DNA of 28,299 bases from Cryptobacterium sp. CAG:338 (GCA_000435475.1 FR896071.1:13688-41986), one strand, 5' to 3'; counted from the stretch's first letter, positions 6,368-15,334 are shown. Numbers and translations: made by a program. The notes: generated by a model from the sequence alone, not told the origin.

Positions 6368-7597
6368 TTAACCTAACACACGAAGAGCGCCATAAAGCAG
6401 CAAAAGTATTATCAAAAATACTGCGTTATACCACGTAAACGTCTTTAGATATTCCTTACGCCCAACCAAGCCTTCGGTAGTAATAAGCTTGAATGAAATA
6501 ATACTTGCCATTGAGGCAATCAGAGTGCCCAAACCACCGAGATTGGTTCCAACAATGAGCGCATTCCACTGATCGGTAAAACCCGACAGAAGCAAAGCCG
6601 TAGGAACATTGCTGATAATCTGGCTAAGCAGTACCGAAGCAAACACAGGCGCCGAACTCACCAACTGCGAAATGCCCTCATACACAAGAGGAATACGCCC
6701 CATGTTACCTACAAAAACGAACAGCACCACAAAGGTTGCTAAAAGTCCATAATCGACATACTTAAAGACTCGCCGATCCATCAGCGCTGCCACCAGCACT
6801 ACTATCACGCAGACTAAAAACACCTCAAGCACACCCATCACAGCACAGAGGCACAGCACAAACAACACCCCATACACACCTGCCCGAAGACACTTCCCTA
6901 ACGGGTAGGTTCGCCTAGATAATAAAGAAATCTTTTTGCCTTGCTCTTCCGAAGCCCGACCGAGATGTTTTATCGAACGTTCTTTAGAATGTTTTGAGCC
7001 TCTAGCTTCCTTTTTGCTTTGTACCTCTTCACTTTGCGCACAAAAAACCACCAGCAGAAATCCTACAAGTAACAAAGCAGCACACAAAGAATACGGTGCC
7101 ATAAGCAGCACAAAATCAACCATATTAATCTGCGAAGATTGAAATAGATACAAATTTTGTGGGTTGCCCATAGGCAACAGCATACTGCCTAGATTCGCCG
7201 CGATGGTCATTAGCGCAACAACGGGACCCATAAAGCGATCCATTCTCGCCTTATGCATCACCACAATAGCAAAAGGCACAAAGGTGATAAGCGCCACATC
7301 ATTGGTGATAAACATAGAGCAGCCAAAAGTGAGGGCAACAAGTCCGCTTCCAATCATCATTTTTGACCGCATGCGAGAAACTACCCATTCGCCTAAAACA
7401 CGAACAACACCTAAAACTCGCAAACCAGAAACCACAACCATAAGCGACAACAACAAAGCAAGCGTATGCCAATCAAAATAGGTGCCATATTCAGCATCGG
7501 GCAAAACGAAAAGACAGGAAACCGCTGCCGCAATAGCAGAAATCACCAATACTATTTCTTTTCGCACAAAAGCTCGTATTTTTTCTGGCATGTTCAT
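6368..7597 (-). CDS. Ion-transporter superfamily permease (ArsB/NhaD/CitMHS-like)
   Basis: This integral membrane transporter of the ion transporter superfamily has about 10-12 hydrophobic spans. The two inverted half-repeats are visible. The first has the ITNDVALITFVPFA segment (97-110) and NLGSMLLPMGNPQNLY (135-150). The second has ISNVPTALLLSGF followed by VGTNLGGLGTLIASMASII. These N/G/P-rich hairpins form the substrate site in this superfamily. A charged cytoplasmic loop (about 190-240, rich in K, R, S) separates the halves. Substrate (arsenite, sodium, dicarboxylate or another anion) cannot be told from the sequence, and no arsR or arsA is nearby. The ATG has no clear ribosome site; it starts 32 bases after the rlmKL stop, so co-transcription with rlmKL is likely. 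Confidence 0.85.
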   Translation of the reverse strand: MNMPEKIRAFVRKEIVLVISAIAAAVSCLFVLPDAEYGTYFDWHTLALLLSLMVVVSGLRVLGVVRVLGEWVVSRMRSKMMIGSGLVALTFGCSMFITNDVALITFVPFAIVVMHKARMDRFMGPVVALMTIAANLGSMLLPMGNPQNLYLFQSSQINMVDFVLLMAPYSLCAALLLVGFLLVVFCAQSEEVQSKKEARGSKHSKERSIKHLGRASEEQGKKISLLSRRTYPLGKCLRAGVYGVLFVLCLCAVMGVLEVFLVCVIVVLVAALMDRRVFKYVDYGLLATFVVLFVFVGNMGRIPLVYEGISQLVSSAPVFASVLLSQIISNVPTALLLSGFTDQWNALIVGTNLGGLGTLIASMASIISFKLITTEGLVGRKEYLKTFTWYNAVFLIILLLLYGALRVLG

Positions 7598-7629
7598 ACG
7601 TATAAGGATGTGTATTATGTAGCGATAAT

Positions 7630-10272
7630 TTACTTTTTAGTAAGTAAATAGCAGAAATGAATACGTGGATTACGCGAAAAATCTTCTGGAATAGTTTGCG
7701 CAGTAATATTTTGTACCTGTAGACCCAAATCAGAAACCGCTTCCTCATCGAGTTTGAATGAGCGCAGATTTCCCGAAAATACAATCGAACCACCTACATC
7801 AACCAAGCATGACACTTTCGCAAGCAGCTCCGCATGATCACGTTGAATATCCCACGTACGCTGACCCATAGTTTTCGAATTTGAAAAGGTAGGCGGATCA
7901 AGAAAGACCAAATCATATAAGCCCATAAACTGTGAAGGATACTTCGTTTTATTTGAATTCTTTTCATGCAAGGCCTTATCGCTTTGAGAAGGCATCTCTT
8001 CATGAAGGAATTCCTCATGAAGCTCATCGAATGACTCAGCTGCTTTTATCTGCTGTTCTACCCACTGAAGAACATCTGCACGTACAAAACGATGCGTCGC
8101 ATCTGCAAAACCAGAATTCTTCATATTGCGCTGTGCCCAGTCCAAATAGGTTTGACTCATATCAACCGTAGTGGTCTGAAGTGCTCCTCCCGCCGCAGCA
8201 TACACACTTGCCGTACCAGTATAGGCAAACAGGTTAAGAAAGCGCTTTCCCTTTGCCATCTCACCAACTAATTGACGCGTAATACGGTGATCCAAAAACA
8301 AACCAGTATCCAGGTAACCTGACAAATCAATTTCAAACAGATGGGTATTCTCTTCAACTAAAACAGGATGACGCTTGTGAATTTCGCGGTGATACTGAGA
8401 ACCACCTTTCTCCTGCTTCCTTACGCGGGTAAACAATCTGTCTTCTGGCACGTCGATTAGTGCTTGAGCGATCGCGCAAGTATCCTTGAATCGCCGCGCC
8501 GCTTTTTGTGGATCAATTTCACGAGGCGCCTGATATTCACTAACAAGCACATATGGCAATCCTTGCTTTGCTTCCTCAAATACCTCAACTGCTACCGCAT
8601 AATCAGGAAGATCAGCATCATATACTCTGTAGGCATGTATGTCGTGTTTGTGCGCCCACTTACGGCGTGCCTTTATCATTTTTCGAAGACGAGAAGCAAA
8701 CTGCTCCGCATGATCGGAAGCAACCTCAACGAAAAGCTCATTACCGTCAAGACCGATCACTGAAATAGTTCTTTTAAAGCTATTCCCCAACTGATACGCC
8801 CGCAAGCTTACTTCCAAAGCTCCATTAAATGCTGGCAAGGATCGTTCGGCATCAAATCCTACAGAAGAATCAAAAGAGGTATCGGGAGTAATAACCACCA
8901 TTTGCCATGATTGAGAAAAGAAACCGAGTCCTCTTTGCAGATGATCATAAAACGAGACAAGTTCTCCTGAATTTAAAAGACGAACCCCGTAAGGTGGATT
9001 CAAAGCGATGAATCCTCTATCTTGCGAAGAAATGTTCAGCCCTTCTAACACCTGTCCCAGATTGGCGCAGTCATCACACACGAAGGTAACCAACTTCGAT
9101 AAACCCAGTCTTTGTGCATTGCCCTGAGCAATCGTTATTGCACGAGGGTCAATGTCTACCCCTACCATTTTGGGAGCTTGCTCAAGACCCATCTCGAAGC
9201 GATCATCAGCATCCGCCAAAAGATCATCAAAAGCTTTCGAATCGAAATCAGCACATCCCTCAAAGCCCCAATAATCACGCGAGAGACCTGGAGCACGATC
9301 GGTTGCCATCATAGCGGCTTCCAAAACCAGAGTACCGCTTCCGCATGTTGGATCCACAAATATCGGTGCAGGAGTGATCGTATCGAGGGGTACCTCTTTG
9401 GTTTTCTCCTCCCCCTGATTTGCAAAGCTCGAGGAATCGGGCTCTTTGCTCTTAGTATGGGATTCCGTATGGAATTCGATATGGGATTCCGCATGAGATT
9501 CAGTATGGGATTCCGAAATACCCATCTGAATCTCGTTATTGATACTGCCTTTTTTTGTCTGATGGCGCTTTGCTTCTGCGCGGCGTAAAGCAGGTGCCGC
9601 AGCACGATCCCAACCACCCCACACCAACATGCCTGCAGCCAAAGCCTCCTTCAACGGAGCTTCAACTGTTTCACCTTCCATGCGATAGCCTCGACGATGA
9701 AGTGATTCACCCGCATAGTCTATCGAGATAGTTGCTTTCTTTTTATGAATTGAAATCCAAACAGGTACATCGGGACGATGAGGGGCAACATCGGGACGAT
9801 TTCCTCGTAGCTCGCGCAATCGATCGCACAGAGCGTCTTTTGCTTTTAGTCCCACAAATTGCGTATTGCGCAACGCCTCATTTCCTCCACGCGCACTGAT
9901 CGCAATAGTGGAATGAAGACCAACGAATTTTTCCCACGGAAGCGCTTTTACGCCCTGATAGAATGTTTCGGCATCATGCGCATCTACACGGCCGATTACA
10001 CGTAGCACACGTGAGGCAATACGCGACCACAAACAAACTCGATATCCATCCCTCTGAGTGCCAAAAAATGCCACGCCGCTCTTTAGAGGACGTACACGTT
10101 TTGCACGAAGCCTTTTAAGTTCTTCGGCTAAAAGTTGCTCGAATCCCTTTGGACAGGTAGCAAAGTATTCAATTGGAGTTTCTGAAATCGTTTCCGTTTT
10201 CGATTCAGAGTTACGTACAACTCGGATATCGGTCCTACCTGCACCACGGGTGTTATTCATCTTGATTCTCAT
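7630..10272 (-). CDS. rlmL: Bifunctional 23S rRNA methyltransferase RlmKL with a repeat-bearing insertion
   Basis: This cytosolic protein fuses two methyltransferases that make m2G2445 (RlmL half) and m7G2069 (RlmK half) in 23S rRNA, by E. coli numbering. The N-terminal THUMP region (about 35-190) is followed by a Rossmann methyltransferase with DPTCGSGTL and the catalytic NPPYG (about residue 425). The second methyltransferase has FLNLFAYTGTASVYAAAGGA and DPPTFSNSK (about 792). At 880 residues it is some 170 longer than E. coli RlmL. Much of the excess is a low-complexity insertion (about 230-305) between the THUMP-linked helix and DPTCGSG, containing His/Ser/Glu repeats. The start is ATG 10272 or an ATG 12 bases later; neither has a strong ribosome site. 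A toxin-like fragment overlaps its 5' end. Confidence 0.92.
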   Translation of the reverse strand: MRIKMNNTRGAGRTDIRVVRNSESKTETISETPIEYFATCPKGFEQLLAEELKRLRAKRVRPLKSGVAFFGTQRDGYRVCLWSRIASRVLRVIGRVDAHDAETFYQGVKALPWEKFVGLHSTIAISARGGNEALRNTQFVGLKAKDALCDRLRELRGNRPDVAPHRPDVPVWISIHKKKATISIDYAGESLHRRGYRMEGETVEAPLKEALAAGMLVWGGWDRAAAPALRRAEAKRHQTKKGSINNEIQMGISESHTESHAESHIEFHTESHTKSKEPDSSSFANQGEEKTKEVPLDTITPAPIFVDPTCGSGTLVLEAAMMATDRAPGLSRDYWGFEGCADFDSKAFDDLLADADDRFEMGLEQAPKMVGVDIDPRAITIAQGNAQRLGLSKLVTFVCDDCANLGQVLEGLNISSQDRGFIALNPPYGVRLLNSGELVSFYDHLQRGLGFFSQSWQMVVITPDTSFDSSVGFDAERSLPAFNGALEVSLRAYQLGNSFKRTISVIGLDGNELFVEVASDHAEQFASRLRKMIKARRKWAHKHDIHAYRVYDADLPDYAVAVEVFEEAKQGLPYVLVSEYQAPREIDPQKAARRFKDTCAIAQALIDVPEDRLFTRVRKQEKGGSQYHREIHKRHPVLVEENTHLFEIDLSGYLDTGLFLDHRITRQLVGEMAKGKRFLNLFAYTGTASVYAAAGGALQTTTVDMSQTYLDWAQRNMKNSGFADATHRFVRADVLQWVEQQIKAAESFDELHEEFLHEEMPSQSDKALHEKNSNKTKYPSQFMGLYDLVFLDPPTFSNSKTMGQRTWDIQRDHAELLAKVSCLVDVGGSIVFSGNLRSFKLDEEAVSDLGLQVQNITAQTIPEDFSRNPRIHFCYLLTKK
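9455..9514 (-). repeat. 12-bp minisatellite inside rlmKL
   Basis: Five in-frame copies of a 12-base unit (GTATGGGATTCC and close variants on the plus strand) lie at 9455-9466, 9467-9478, 9479-9490, 9491-9502 and 9503-9514. On the coding strand each gives a four-residue block such as ESHT or ESHA. They lie within the low-complexity insertion of the RlmL half. Confidence 0.9.
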
Positions 10273-10432
10273 CCAAATCTATTAGCGTTAATTCATCGAT
10301 ATTAAACCGCTCATGAATAATACGATAAACCGTAAGAGTTGTATCGGTATATCGATACAAAATAATATAGGGCTTCGAAATTGCTGTTCTTAATCTTTTT
10401 CCCTCAAGCCTATCACACTCAAAAATGTCCAC
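10253..10432 (-). pseudogene. ParE/RelE-type toxin, C-terminal remnant
   Basis: A 59-codon minus-strand frame reads ECDRLEGKRLRTAISKPYII, then LYRYTDTTLTVYRIIHERFN and a stop. This is the core C-terminal pattern of RelE/ParE superfamily toxins (basic patch, KPYxxxYR, VYRIIH). The family is normally 90-110 residues; here a TAG lies directly before the first possible start (GTG 10432), and no toxin N-terminus or antitoxin is readable upstream. Its stop overlaps the first 20 bases of rlmKL, so any transcript would be continuous with rlmKL. Most likely it is a decayed toxin gene; a short functional peptide cannot be excluded. Confidence 0.6.
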
Positions 10433-10845
10433 CTACATTAGGCAAAGCACACAGTCGTACAAGGGGTTTATCTATGGCAAACTTTCCGCATTAACTACAA
10501 CAACTGCAATCGGATCGAAAAAGTGGCTCTGGCTGGGAAATACGGTTTTCTGGCACAAATCCCGTCCATAAGCAAAATAAAAAAACTCAATAACCGAAAC
10601 ATCCCGACACCACTACAAGCAACTGGCAAAAGCTCAACAAACGAAAGTCATCTCTACAGGGTTATGGGATATTAACCTTCTCTATGCAAGGACTTACTTA
10701 CAGGCAGACAAAAAACAGGTTTATAGGAGTGAAACGCCCCTGCTTTCCGAGGAAAAACCTCAAATCAGGGGCGCTCGATAGCAATTTTTACACTACGCAA
10801 CAAAGTAGAAAAAGTAGAAAGCGCATGCCATGGGTGGCATCAGTT
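10433..10845. other. Gene-poor stretch with nested hairpins
   Basis: I see no supported gene here. A 76-codon plus-strand frame at 10684-10914 shows no recognisable family and no ribosome site. What can be seen: the degenerate copy of the TTATAGGCAGAAAAACG repeat (10719-10736); a nested hairpin with outer stem CGCCCCTG/CAGGGGCG (10735-10742 with 10766-10773) and inner stem GAGG/CCTC (10749-10752 with 10758-10761); and a 6-bp hairpin ATGCCA-TGGG-TGGCAT (10825-10840). A structured RNA or a decayed repeat element are both possible. Confidence 0.5.
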
Positions 10846-10877
10846 AAAACGCTTGCTGCCCGACCAAACAGCAAGCG
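10846..10877 (-). terminator. Second intrinsic terminator downstream of rpoD
   Basis: On the minus strand a 9-bp perfect stem CGCTTGCTG / CAGCAAGCG with a 10-base loop is followed by TTTT. It lies about 90 bases beyond the rpoD terminator and may act as a back-up or bound a short transcript. Confidence 0.6.
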
Positions 10878-10964
10878 CGAAGTGCACACCAAAATACCGA
10901 ATAGCAAACTATAAATTACAACTATAAGCTACACGCTAAGCAAAAAGCAGGCAAAAGCACAAAC

Positions 10965-11022
10965 AAAAAACTATCTGGTGCAGTCTAGTTGTATTGACTT
11001 TAGATTCTAGTCCTCCAGATAG
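10965..11022 (-). terminator. rpoD terminator, stem starting inside the coding region
   Basis: On the minus strand CTATCTGG (11022-11015) pairs with CCAGATAG (10978-10971), with an inner CTAG/CTAG pairing, and is followed by a run of six T. The left arm consists of the last sense codons of rpoD (TAT CTG GAG), so the stop codon lies within the hairpin. Confidence 0.8.
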
Positions 11023-12407
11023 TCCTTCAACTTCTGAGAGCGAGAAGGATGACGAAGCTTCGCGAGCGTCTTAGATTCAATCTGGCGGATACGTTCACGC
11101 GTTACGCCAAATTCACGACCCACTTCTTCAAGCGTACGAGGATGACCATCTTCCAATCCGAAACGCAGAGAAATAACTTTACGTTCACGTTCTGCCAAAC
11201 CTTCAAGTGTTTTAGCGAGTTGCTCTTGCAACATGCTAAAGCTTGCAGCATCAGGAGGCACAATTGCAGCATCGTCCTCGATAAAGTCACCAAGCTGAGA
11301 ATCTTCTTCTTCACCGATAGGAGTTTCAAGCGAAACGGGTTCCTGTGAAATTTTCTGAATTTCACGCACGCGCTCTGGCGTTAAGCCCATCTCCTCAGCA
11401 ATTTCTTCTGGAGTAGGTTCACGACCAAGCGACTGCAAAAGTTGACGCTGAATACGCACCAATTTATTGATAGTCTCAACCATATGTACAGGAATACGAA
11501 TGGTACGAGCCTGATCAGCAATAGCACGGGTAATTGCCTGACGAATCCACCAAGTAGCATAGGTAGAAAACTTAAAGCCCTTGGTATAGTCAAACTTCTC
11601 AACAGCACGGATAAGGCCCAAATTGCCTTCCTGGATAAGGTCCAAGAACAACATACCACGACCAACGTAGCGCTTTGCAATAGAAACTACCAAACGCAAG
11701 TTTGCCTCAATAAGCTGCTGCTTAGCATCAAGACCTACCTGCTCTACACGAGAAAGACGACGACGCTCACGACGTTCAAGCTCTATGCCCTCTTCTTCTG
11801 CCTTTTCCAGCTCTTCGGTCGCTGCAACACCGGCCTCGATCTTCATTGCGAGGTCGATTTCTTCAGCAGCAGTAAGAAGGGAAACCTTACCGATTTCTTT
11901 CAAATACATACGAACAGGATCGCCTGTCAAAAGAGCGACCGACGAATCGCCTGCCTGTTTACGGCTGCGAGAGCGCTTGGATTTTGATTTGCTATTTACC
12001 TTTGGAGGCGCAATTTCAACAGTAGCCTTAAGCTCTTCTTCCGGAATACCTTCAAGAAGACTTTCGTCAGTTAAATCGCTTTCCTTAACATCGGAATCAT
12101 CGTGCACCTCATGCAATGAAGGTTCTGTGTTGGACTCCAGAATGTCTTCGGTTTCTTCATCTTCCATATCTGCCAAATCAGCAGCCTTAGCTTCTTCCGC
12201 CTTTTTCTTAGAAGATGCCGCACTTTTAGCTTTTGCGGTTTCCTTCTTTGCTGTAGTCTTTTTTGCGGGAGCTTTTTTCGTAGAAGATGACGCCGTGGTC
12301 TTCTTTGCAGTAGCTTTTTCAGCAGGAGTTTTCTTTGTCTTGCTTTCCGTTTCTTCCTTCGTTTCGGTTGGCTTGGATACTGAGCCTTGAGAGGAAGCCT
12401 TTGCCAC
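11007..12407 (-). CDS. rpoD: Primary RNA polymerase sigma factor (sigma-70/SigA)
   Basis: This vegetative sigma factor directs RNA polymerase to housekeeping promoters. In the 466-residue protein the first 150 residues are low complexity, rich in Lys/Ala/Thr then Asp/Glu, typical of actinobacterial HrdB-type factors. Region 1.2 begins at DPVRMYLKEIGKVSLL. Region 2 carries RLVVSIAKRYVGRGMLFLDL, FDYTKGFKFSTYATWWIRQA and TRAIADQARTIRIPVHM. Region 3 follows, then region 4 has LEEVGREFGVTRERIRQIES as the -35-binding helix-turn-helix. The start is GTG at 12407 with GGAAGG seven bases upstream. It lies 85 bases after priA and has its own TATAAT and leader hairpin. The terminator overlaps the last codons. 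Confidence 0.97.
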   Translation of the reverse strand: MAKASSQGSVSKPTETKEETESKTKKTPAEKATAKKTTASSSTKKAPAKKTTAKKETAKAKSAASSKKKAEEAKAADLADMEDEETEDILESNTEPSLHEVHDDSDVKESDLTDESLLEGIPEEELKATVEIAPPKVNSKSKSKRSRSRKQAGDSSVALLTGDPVRMYLKEIGKVSLLTAAEEIDLAMKIEAGVAATEELEKAEEEGIELERRERRRLSRVEQVGLDAKQQLIEANLRLVVSIAKRYVGRGMLFLDLIQEGNLGLIRAVEKFDYTKGFKFSTYATWWIRQAITRAIADQARTIRIPVHMVETINKLVRIQRQLLQSLGREPTPEEIAEEMGLTPERVREIQKISQEPVSLETPIGEEEDSQLGDFIEDDAAIVPPDAASFSMLQEQLAKTLEGLAERERKVISLRFGLEDGHPRTLEEVGREFGVTRERIRQIESKTLAKLRHPSRSQKLKDYLED

Positions 12408-12437
12408 GTTATTTCCTTCCCACGAATCATTCTTACT

Positions 12438-12475
12438 TAGCGAAAACTTCGCTAGAGAAACATCGAATCATTATA
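12438..12475 (-). promoter_or_regulatory. rpoD -10 box and leader hairpin
   Basis: On the minus strand TATAAT (12475-12470) lies 62 bases before the rpoD GTG; the -35 position (TTATAA at 17 bases) is poor. Between it and the start is a perfect 7-bp hairpin TAGCGAA-GTT-TTCGCTA (12454-12438) with no following T run, so it is more likely a 5' leader structure than a terminator. Confidence 0.5.
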
Positions 12476-12492
12476 CCTCTAAATAACAAAAG

Positions 12493-15258
12493 TTATAAAA
12501 GATTTATTGGATCAATATCAATTGACACACGTACCCCCTGCTCGGGCTTTCTTTGACGAAAATAAGAGCCTACATACTCCGCAATACTACTTTCGGAGGG
12601 AGCCTTTATTACCAGATGGTAGCGCCACGATCCCTTTAGTCGTTCAAGCACACAAGGAGTAGGCGGAAGCAGTAACCATTGTTCTTGGTCTTGAGCGCTT
12701 GGCATTCCGTTAAAGTCCGCTGTTCCACCAGCAGAATCAAGTGCTCCCTTTTGTATGTCTTCGACGGCACAAGCCGCATTAAGCCTCATATCACGGGGAA
12801 TAATCTTTGCGAGATCGGCATAGATCGTATGAGCTACCTGCTTTACGCGATCCTCGTCCTTGCCCCATACCAATACGTTTGCCAAACGAACAAACGGTGG
12901 ATATCCGAGCCCTTTGCGCAACTCTAACTCTCTATCCAAAAAGAGCTGTCGATCATAACGCGCCGCAGCCCTAATAGCAGGATCTTGAGCACTGTATGTT
13001 TGAACAATGACCATACCGGATTTTTCTGCCCTACCAGCACGACCGGCAACCTGCTCTATCAGATCAAAAGTACGCTCAGCGCTGCGAAAATCAGGGAGCT
13101 TAAGCATAGTATCAGCATTGATTACCCCAACAAGCGTTACCTCATCGAAATCGAGTCCTTTTGCAATCATCTGGGTGCCCAAAAGAACTGCAGCGCCCGG
13201 TTTTGCAAACTGTTCCAAAAGTCGCTGATGGTCGCCTTTTCTCGACGTGGTATCTGCATCCATACGAATTATGTCGCAAGAGTGCTCCGAAAGTAACGAA
13301 CGCAATTCGGACTCTACGCGCTGCGTTCCCGCCCCAAAACGCTTCAAATAAGGACTGCCGCATTTAGGGCAAGTAAGAGGGACACGCTGTTCAAACCCGC
13401 AGTGATGACAAACTAATTTCCCTTCTCGCTCGTGATAGGTCAATGAAGTTGAACACGACACGCACGAAGGAACAAATCCGCAATCTCGACAAAGCAGAAA
13501 TTGCGCAAAACCACGCTGGTTTAGCATTAAAACAGCTTTTTCTTCTTTTTCAATCACCTCAAACAAAGCATTTTGAAGTGCCCGAGAAAACATGGATCTG
13601 TTACCGCCACCAAATTCCCGAGCCATATCAACTACCTGTATAGAAGGAAGCGGTTTTCCATTTGCTCGATTTGGCATCTCCACCTTATGCCAAGTAGGAT
13701 CACACGCACAGCGCTCCAAAGCTTCAAGTGAAGGAGTCGCTGACCCCAACACCAAAACAGCGCCATGTTCACGTGCAAGCCACTGAGCGACATCACGCGT
13801 TACATAACGAGGAGCCTGATCCTGCTTGTAACTTGACTCGTGCTCTTCGTCAATAACAATAATCCCTACCTGTTTCAATGGAGCAAATAATGCACTGCGC
13901 GCTCCCACTACCACACGAGAAACGCCATTTCGAATTGCATCCCACTGATCGTAGCGTTCCCCCTGAGACATGCGCGAATGCAATACCGCAACCATGTCAC
14001 CAAAGCGCCCTCGGAACCGTGCAACCGTTTGCGGAGTAAGCGAAATCTCTGGCACCAGTACAATGGCACCCTTCCCCTGTGCTAGAGCCTGCTCAATAGC
14101 GCAAAGATACACTTCTGTTTTTCCTGAGCCCGTAACTCCGTCAATGAGAACCACTTCACCTGCCTGAGCTGCCGCGGCATTTTCAATAACAGAAAGAGCG
14201 CGGTGCTGATCTTGGGTAAGAAGGGGTTTGACTTTTGTTCGAGCAGAAAATACCTCACTCTGATCCTCGGGTGAGCGCAAACGTCTCCGCTGTTCAATAC
14301 GTATCACCCCTTTTTTCTCCAAAGAAGAAAGGGTGGATGAAAGGGATCCGTATTCTGCCGTAAGTTCACTTACACGCAAATCACCCTGGCGAAGCGCCTC
14401 AAGAACCCGCTGCTGTTTTACTGCACCTTTACGAGGGATAAACGAATCTGCCGCATCAAGACGGATTACCCATCGTTCATCCACTTCATGAATTAAAGGT
14501 TTTGTTAGCTGCCAGGCGCCTTCAAGGTACTCAACCCGAGGAATGCCGCCTGGTGGCATAAACAGACGAATGCTCGATGAAAAAGGTGCGATATAGCGTT
14601 CGGCCATAAATGCAGCGCAGCGTGCTCCAATTTCAGTGAAATAGGGTTTGCTTAAAACCTTTTTGATTTCTTTTAACTGAGTAGGCTTTATATCTTCAGG
14701 AAAAGAGTCACCAGGCGCAAAGGGAACAATACCCACCACAAAACCTACTGCACTGCGATGACCAAAAGGAACAAGAACCGCACACCCCACCTCTAGGCCC
14801 TCTGCATCCAAAACAGAGATTCCCCTCTCTGAATCGAGAGAGTTTTTAAGAGCTGAATTCTCTCTCGATGAAGAGTCAGGCGAGTCGTTGTCAGGTGAAC
14901 CATCGTCAGAAAAGTCAATGCCAGACGGGCCTCCATCAGACACGCCATCGTCAGGCGAACCAGCATCGCGCAAGTCATTGTCAGGCGAGCCACCACCAGG
15001 CGAGCCATCAAGCAATGCCTTTGATGACTGAGAATCAAATAAATCATCGAGAGAAATTTGAGTTGGTTGCTGCTGAGTATTATCTTGATGCCACTTTGGA
15101 TCAATTCGTCCTTCGGCTTTTTCTTGATTCTGCACTAAATCTTGCGCTACCAATTTCGAAAAGCGAATGCGATCATCTTCATTTTCGATCGCCACATACG
15201 TAAAGGTGGAATCGAGAGCTTGCGTAGGAATATCTAAAACTACCGATACAAGTTTCAA
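12493..15258 (-). CDS. priA: Primosomal helicase PriA (replication restart protein N')
   Basis: PriA is the DNA helicase that recognises stalled forks and reloads the replisome. The superfamily 2 motifs are present: Walker A VTGSGKTEVYL (about residue 375), the DEEH box in VIDEEHESSYKQ, GSATPSLE and the C-terminal GTQMIAKGLDFDEV motif. The zinc-binding insert is intact (CRDCGFVPSCVSC ... CHHCGF ... CPKCGSPY). At 921 residues it is much longer than typical PriA (about 730-800). The excess is an insertion of roughly 130 residues between FTYVA (about 23) and LEVGCAVLVPFG in the DNA-binding domain, containing an Asp/Ser/Gly/Pro repeat tract. The start is TTG with AGGGGG six bases upstream. It sits between metK and rpoD, all on the same strand. 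Confidence 0.95.
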   Translation of the reverse strand: MKLVSVVLDIPTQALDSTFTYVAIENEDDRIRFSKLVAQDLVQNQEKAEGRIDPKWHQDNTQQQPTQISLDDLFDSQSSKALLDGSPGGGSPDNDLRDAGSPDDGVSDGGPSGIDFSDDGSPDNDSPDSSSRENSALKNSLDSERGISVLDAEGLEVGCAVLVPFGHRSAVGFVVGIVPFAPGDSFPEDIKPTQLKEIKKVLSKPYFTEIGARCAAFMAERYIAPFSSSIRLFMPPGGIPRVEYLEGAWQLTKPLIHEVDERWVIRLDAADSFIPRKGAVKQQRVLEALRQGDLRVSELTAEYGSLSSTLSSLEKKGVIRIEQRRRLRSPEDQSEVFSARTKVKPLLTQDQHRALSVIENAAAAQAGEVVLIDGVTGSGKTEVYLCAIEQALAQGKGAIVLVPEISLTPQTVARFRGRFGDMVAVLHSRMSQGERYDQWDAIRNGVSRVVVGARSALFAPLKQVGIIVIDEEHESSYKQDQAPRYVTRDVAQWLAREHGAVLVLGSATPSLEALERCACDPTWHKVEMPNRANGKPLPSIQVVDMAREFGGGNRSMFSRALQNALFEVIEKEEKAVLMLNQRGFAQFLLCRDCGFVPSCVSCSTSLTYHEREGKLVCHHCGFEQRVPLTCPKCGSPYLKRFGAGTQRVESELRSLLSEHSCDIIRMDADTTSRKGDHQRLLEQFAKPGAAVLLGTQMIAKGLDFDEVTLVGVINADTMLKLPDFRSAERTFDLIEQVAGRAGRAEKSGMVIVQTYSAQDPAIRAAARYDRQLFLDRELELRKGLGYPPFVRLANVLVWGKDEDRVKQVAHTIYADLAKIIPRDMRLNAACAVEDIQKGALDSAGGTADFNGMPSAQDQEQWLLLPPTPCVLERLKGSWRYHLVIKAPSESSIAEYVGSYFRQRKPEQGVRVSIDIDPINLL
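14874..15006 (-). repeat. Degenerate repeat tract inside priA
   Basis: Variants of GTCAGGCGAGCCATC recur at roughly 15-base and multiple spacings on the plus strand. On the coding strand they give degenerate GSPDD, GSPDN and SDDGSPDN blocks, a disordered acidic linker. The units are more diverged than the rlmKL minisatellite. Confidence 0.7.
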
Positions 15259-15334
15259 TGATATCCCCCTGCTCCCAATTCATGCCACCTTTACGTACAA
15301 GTGCTGTTCGCCATTTTTTTAAAGGCTCAATACC

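Noticed and set aside
9455..9514. CRISPR-like array
   Set aside because: The units are 12 bases, contiguous without spacers, and coding; a minisatellite instead.
10684..10914. 76-codon plus-strand frame in the gene-poor stretch
   Set aside because: No ribosome site, no recognisable motif, and it runs straight through the hairpins and the degenerate repeat; likely chance or a decayed repeat.
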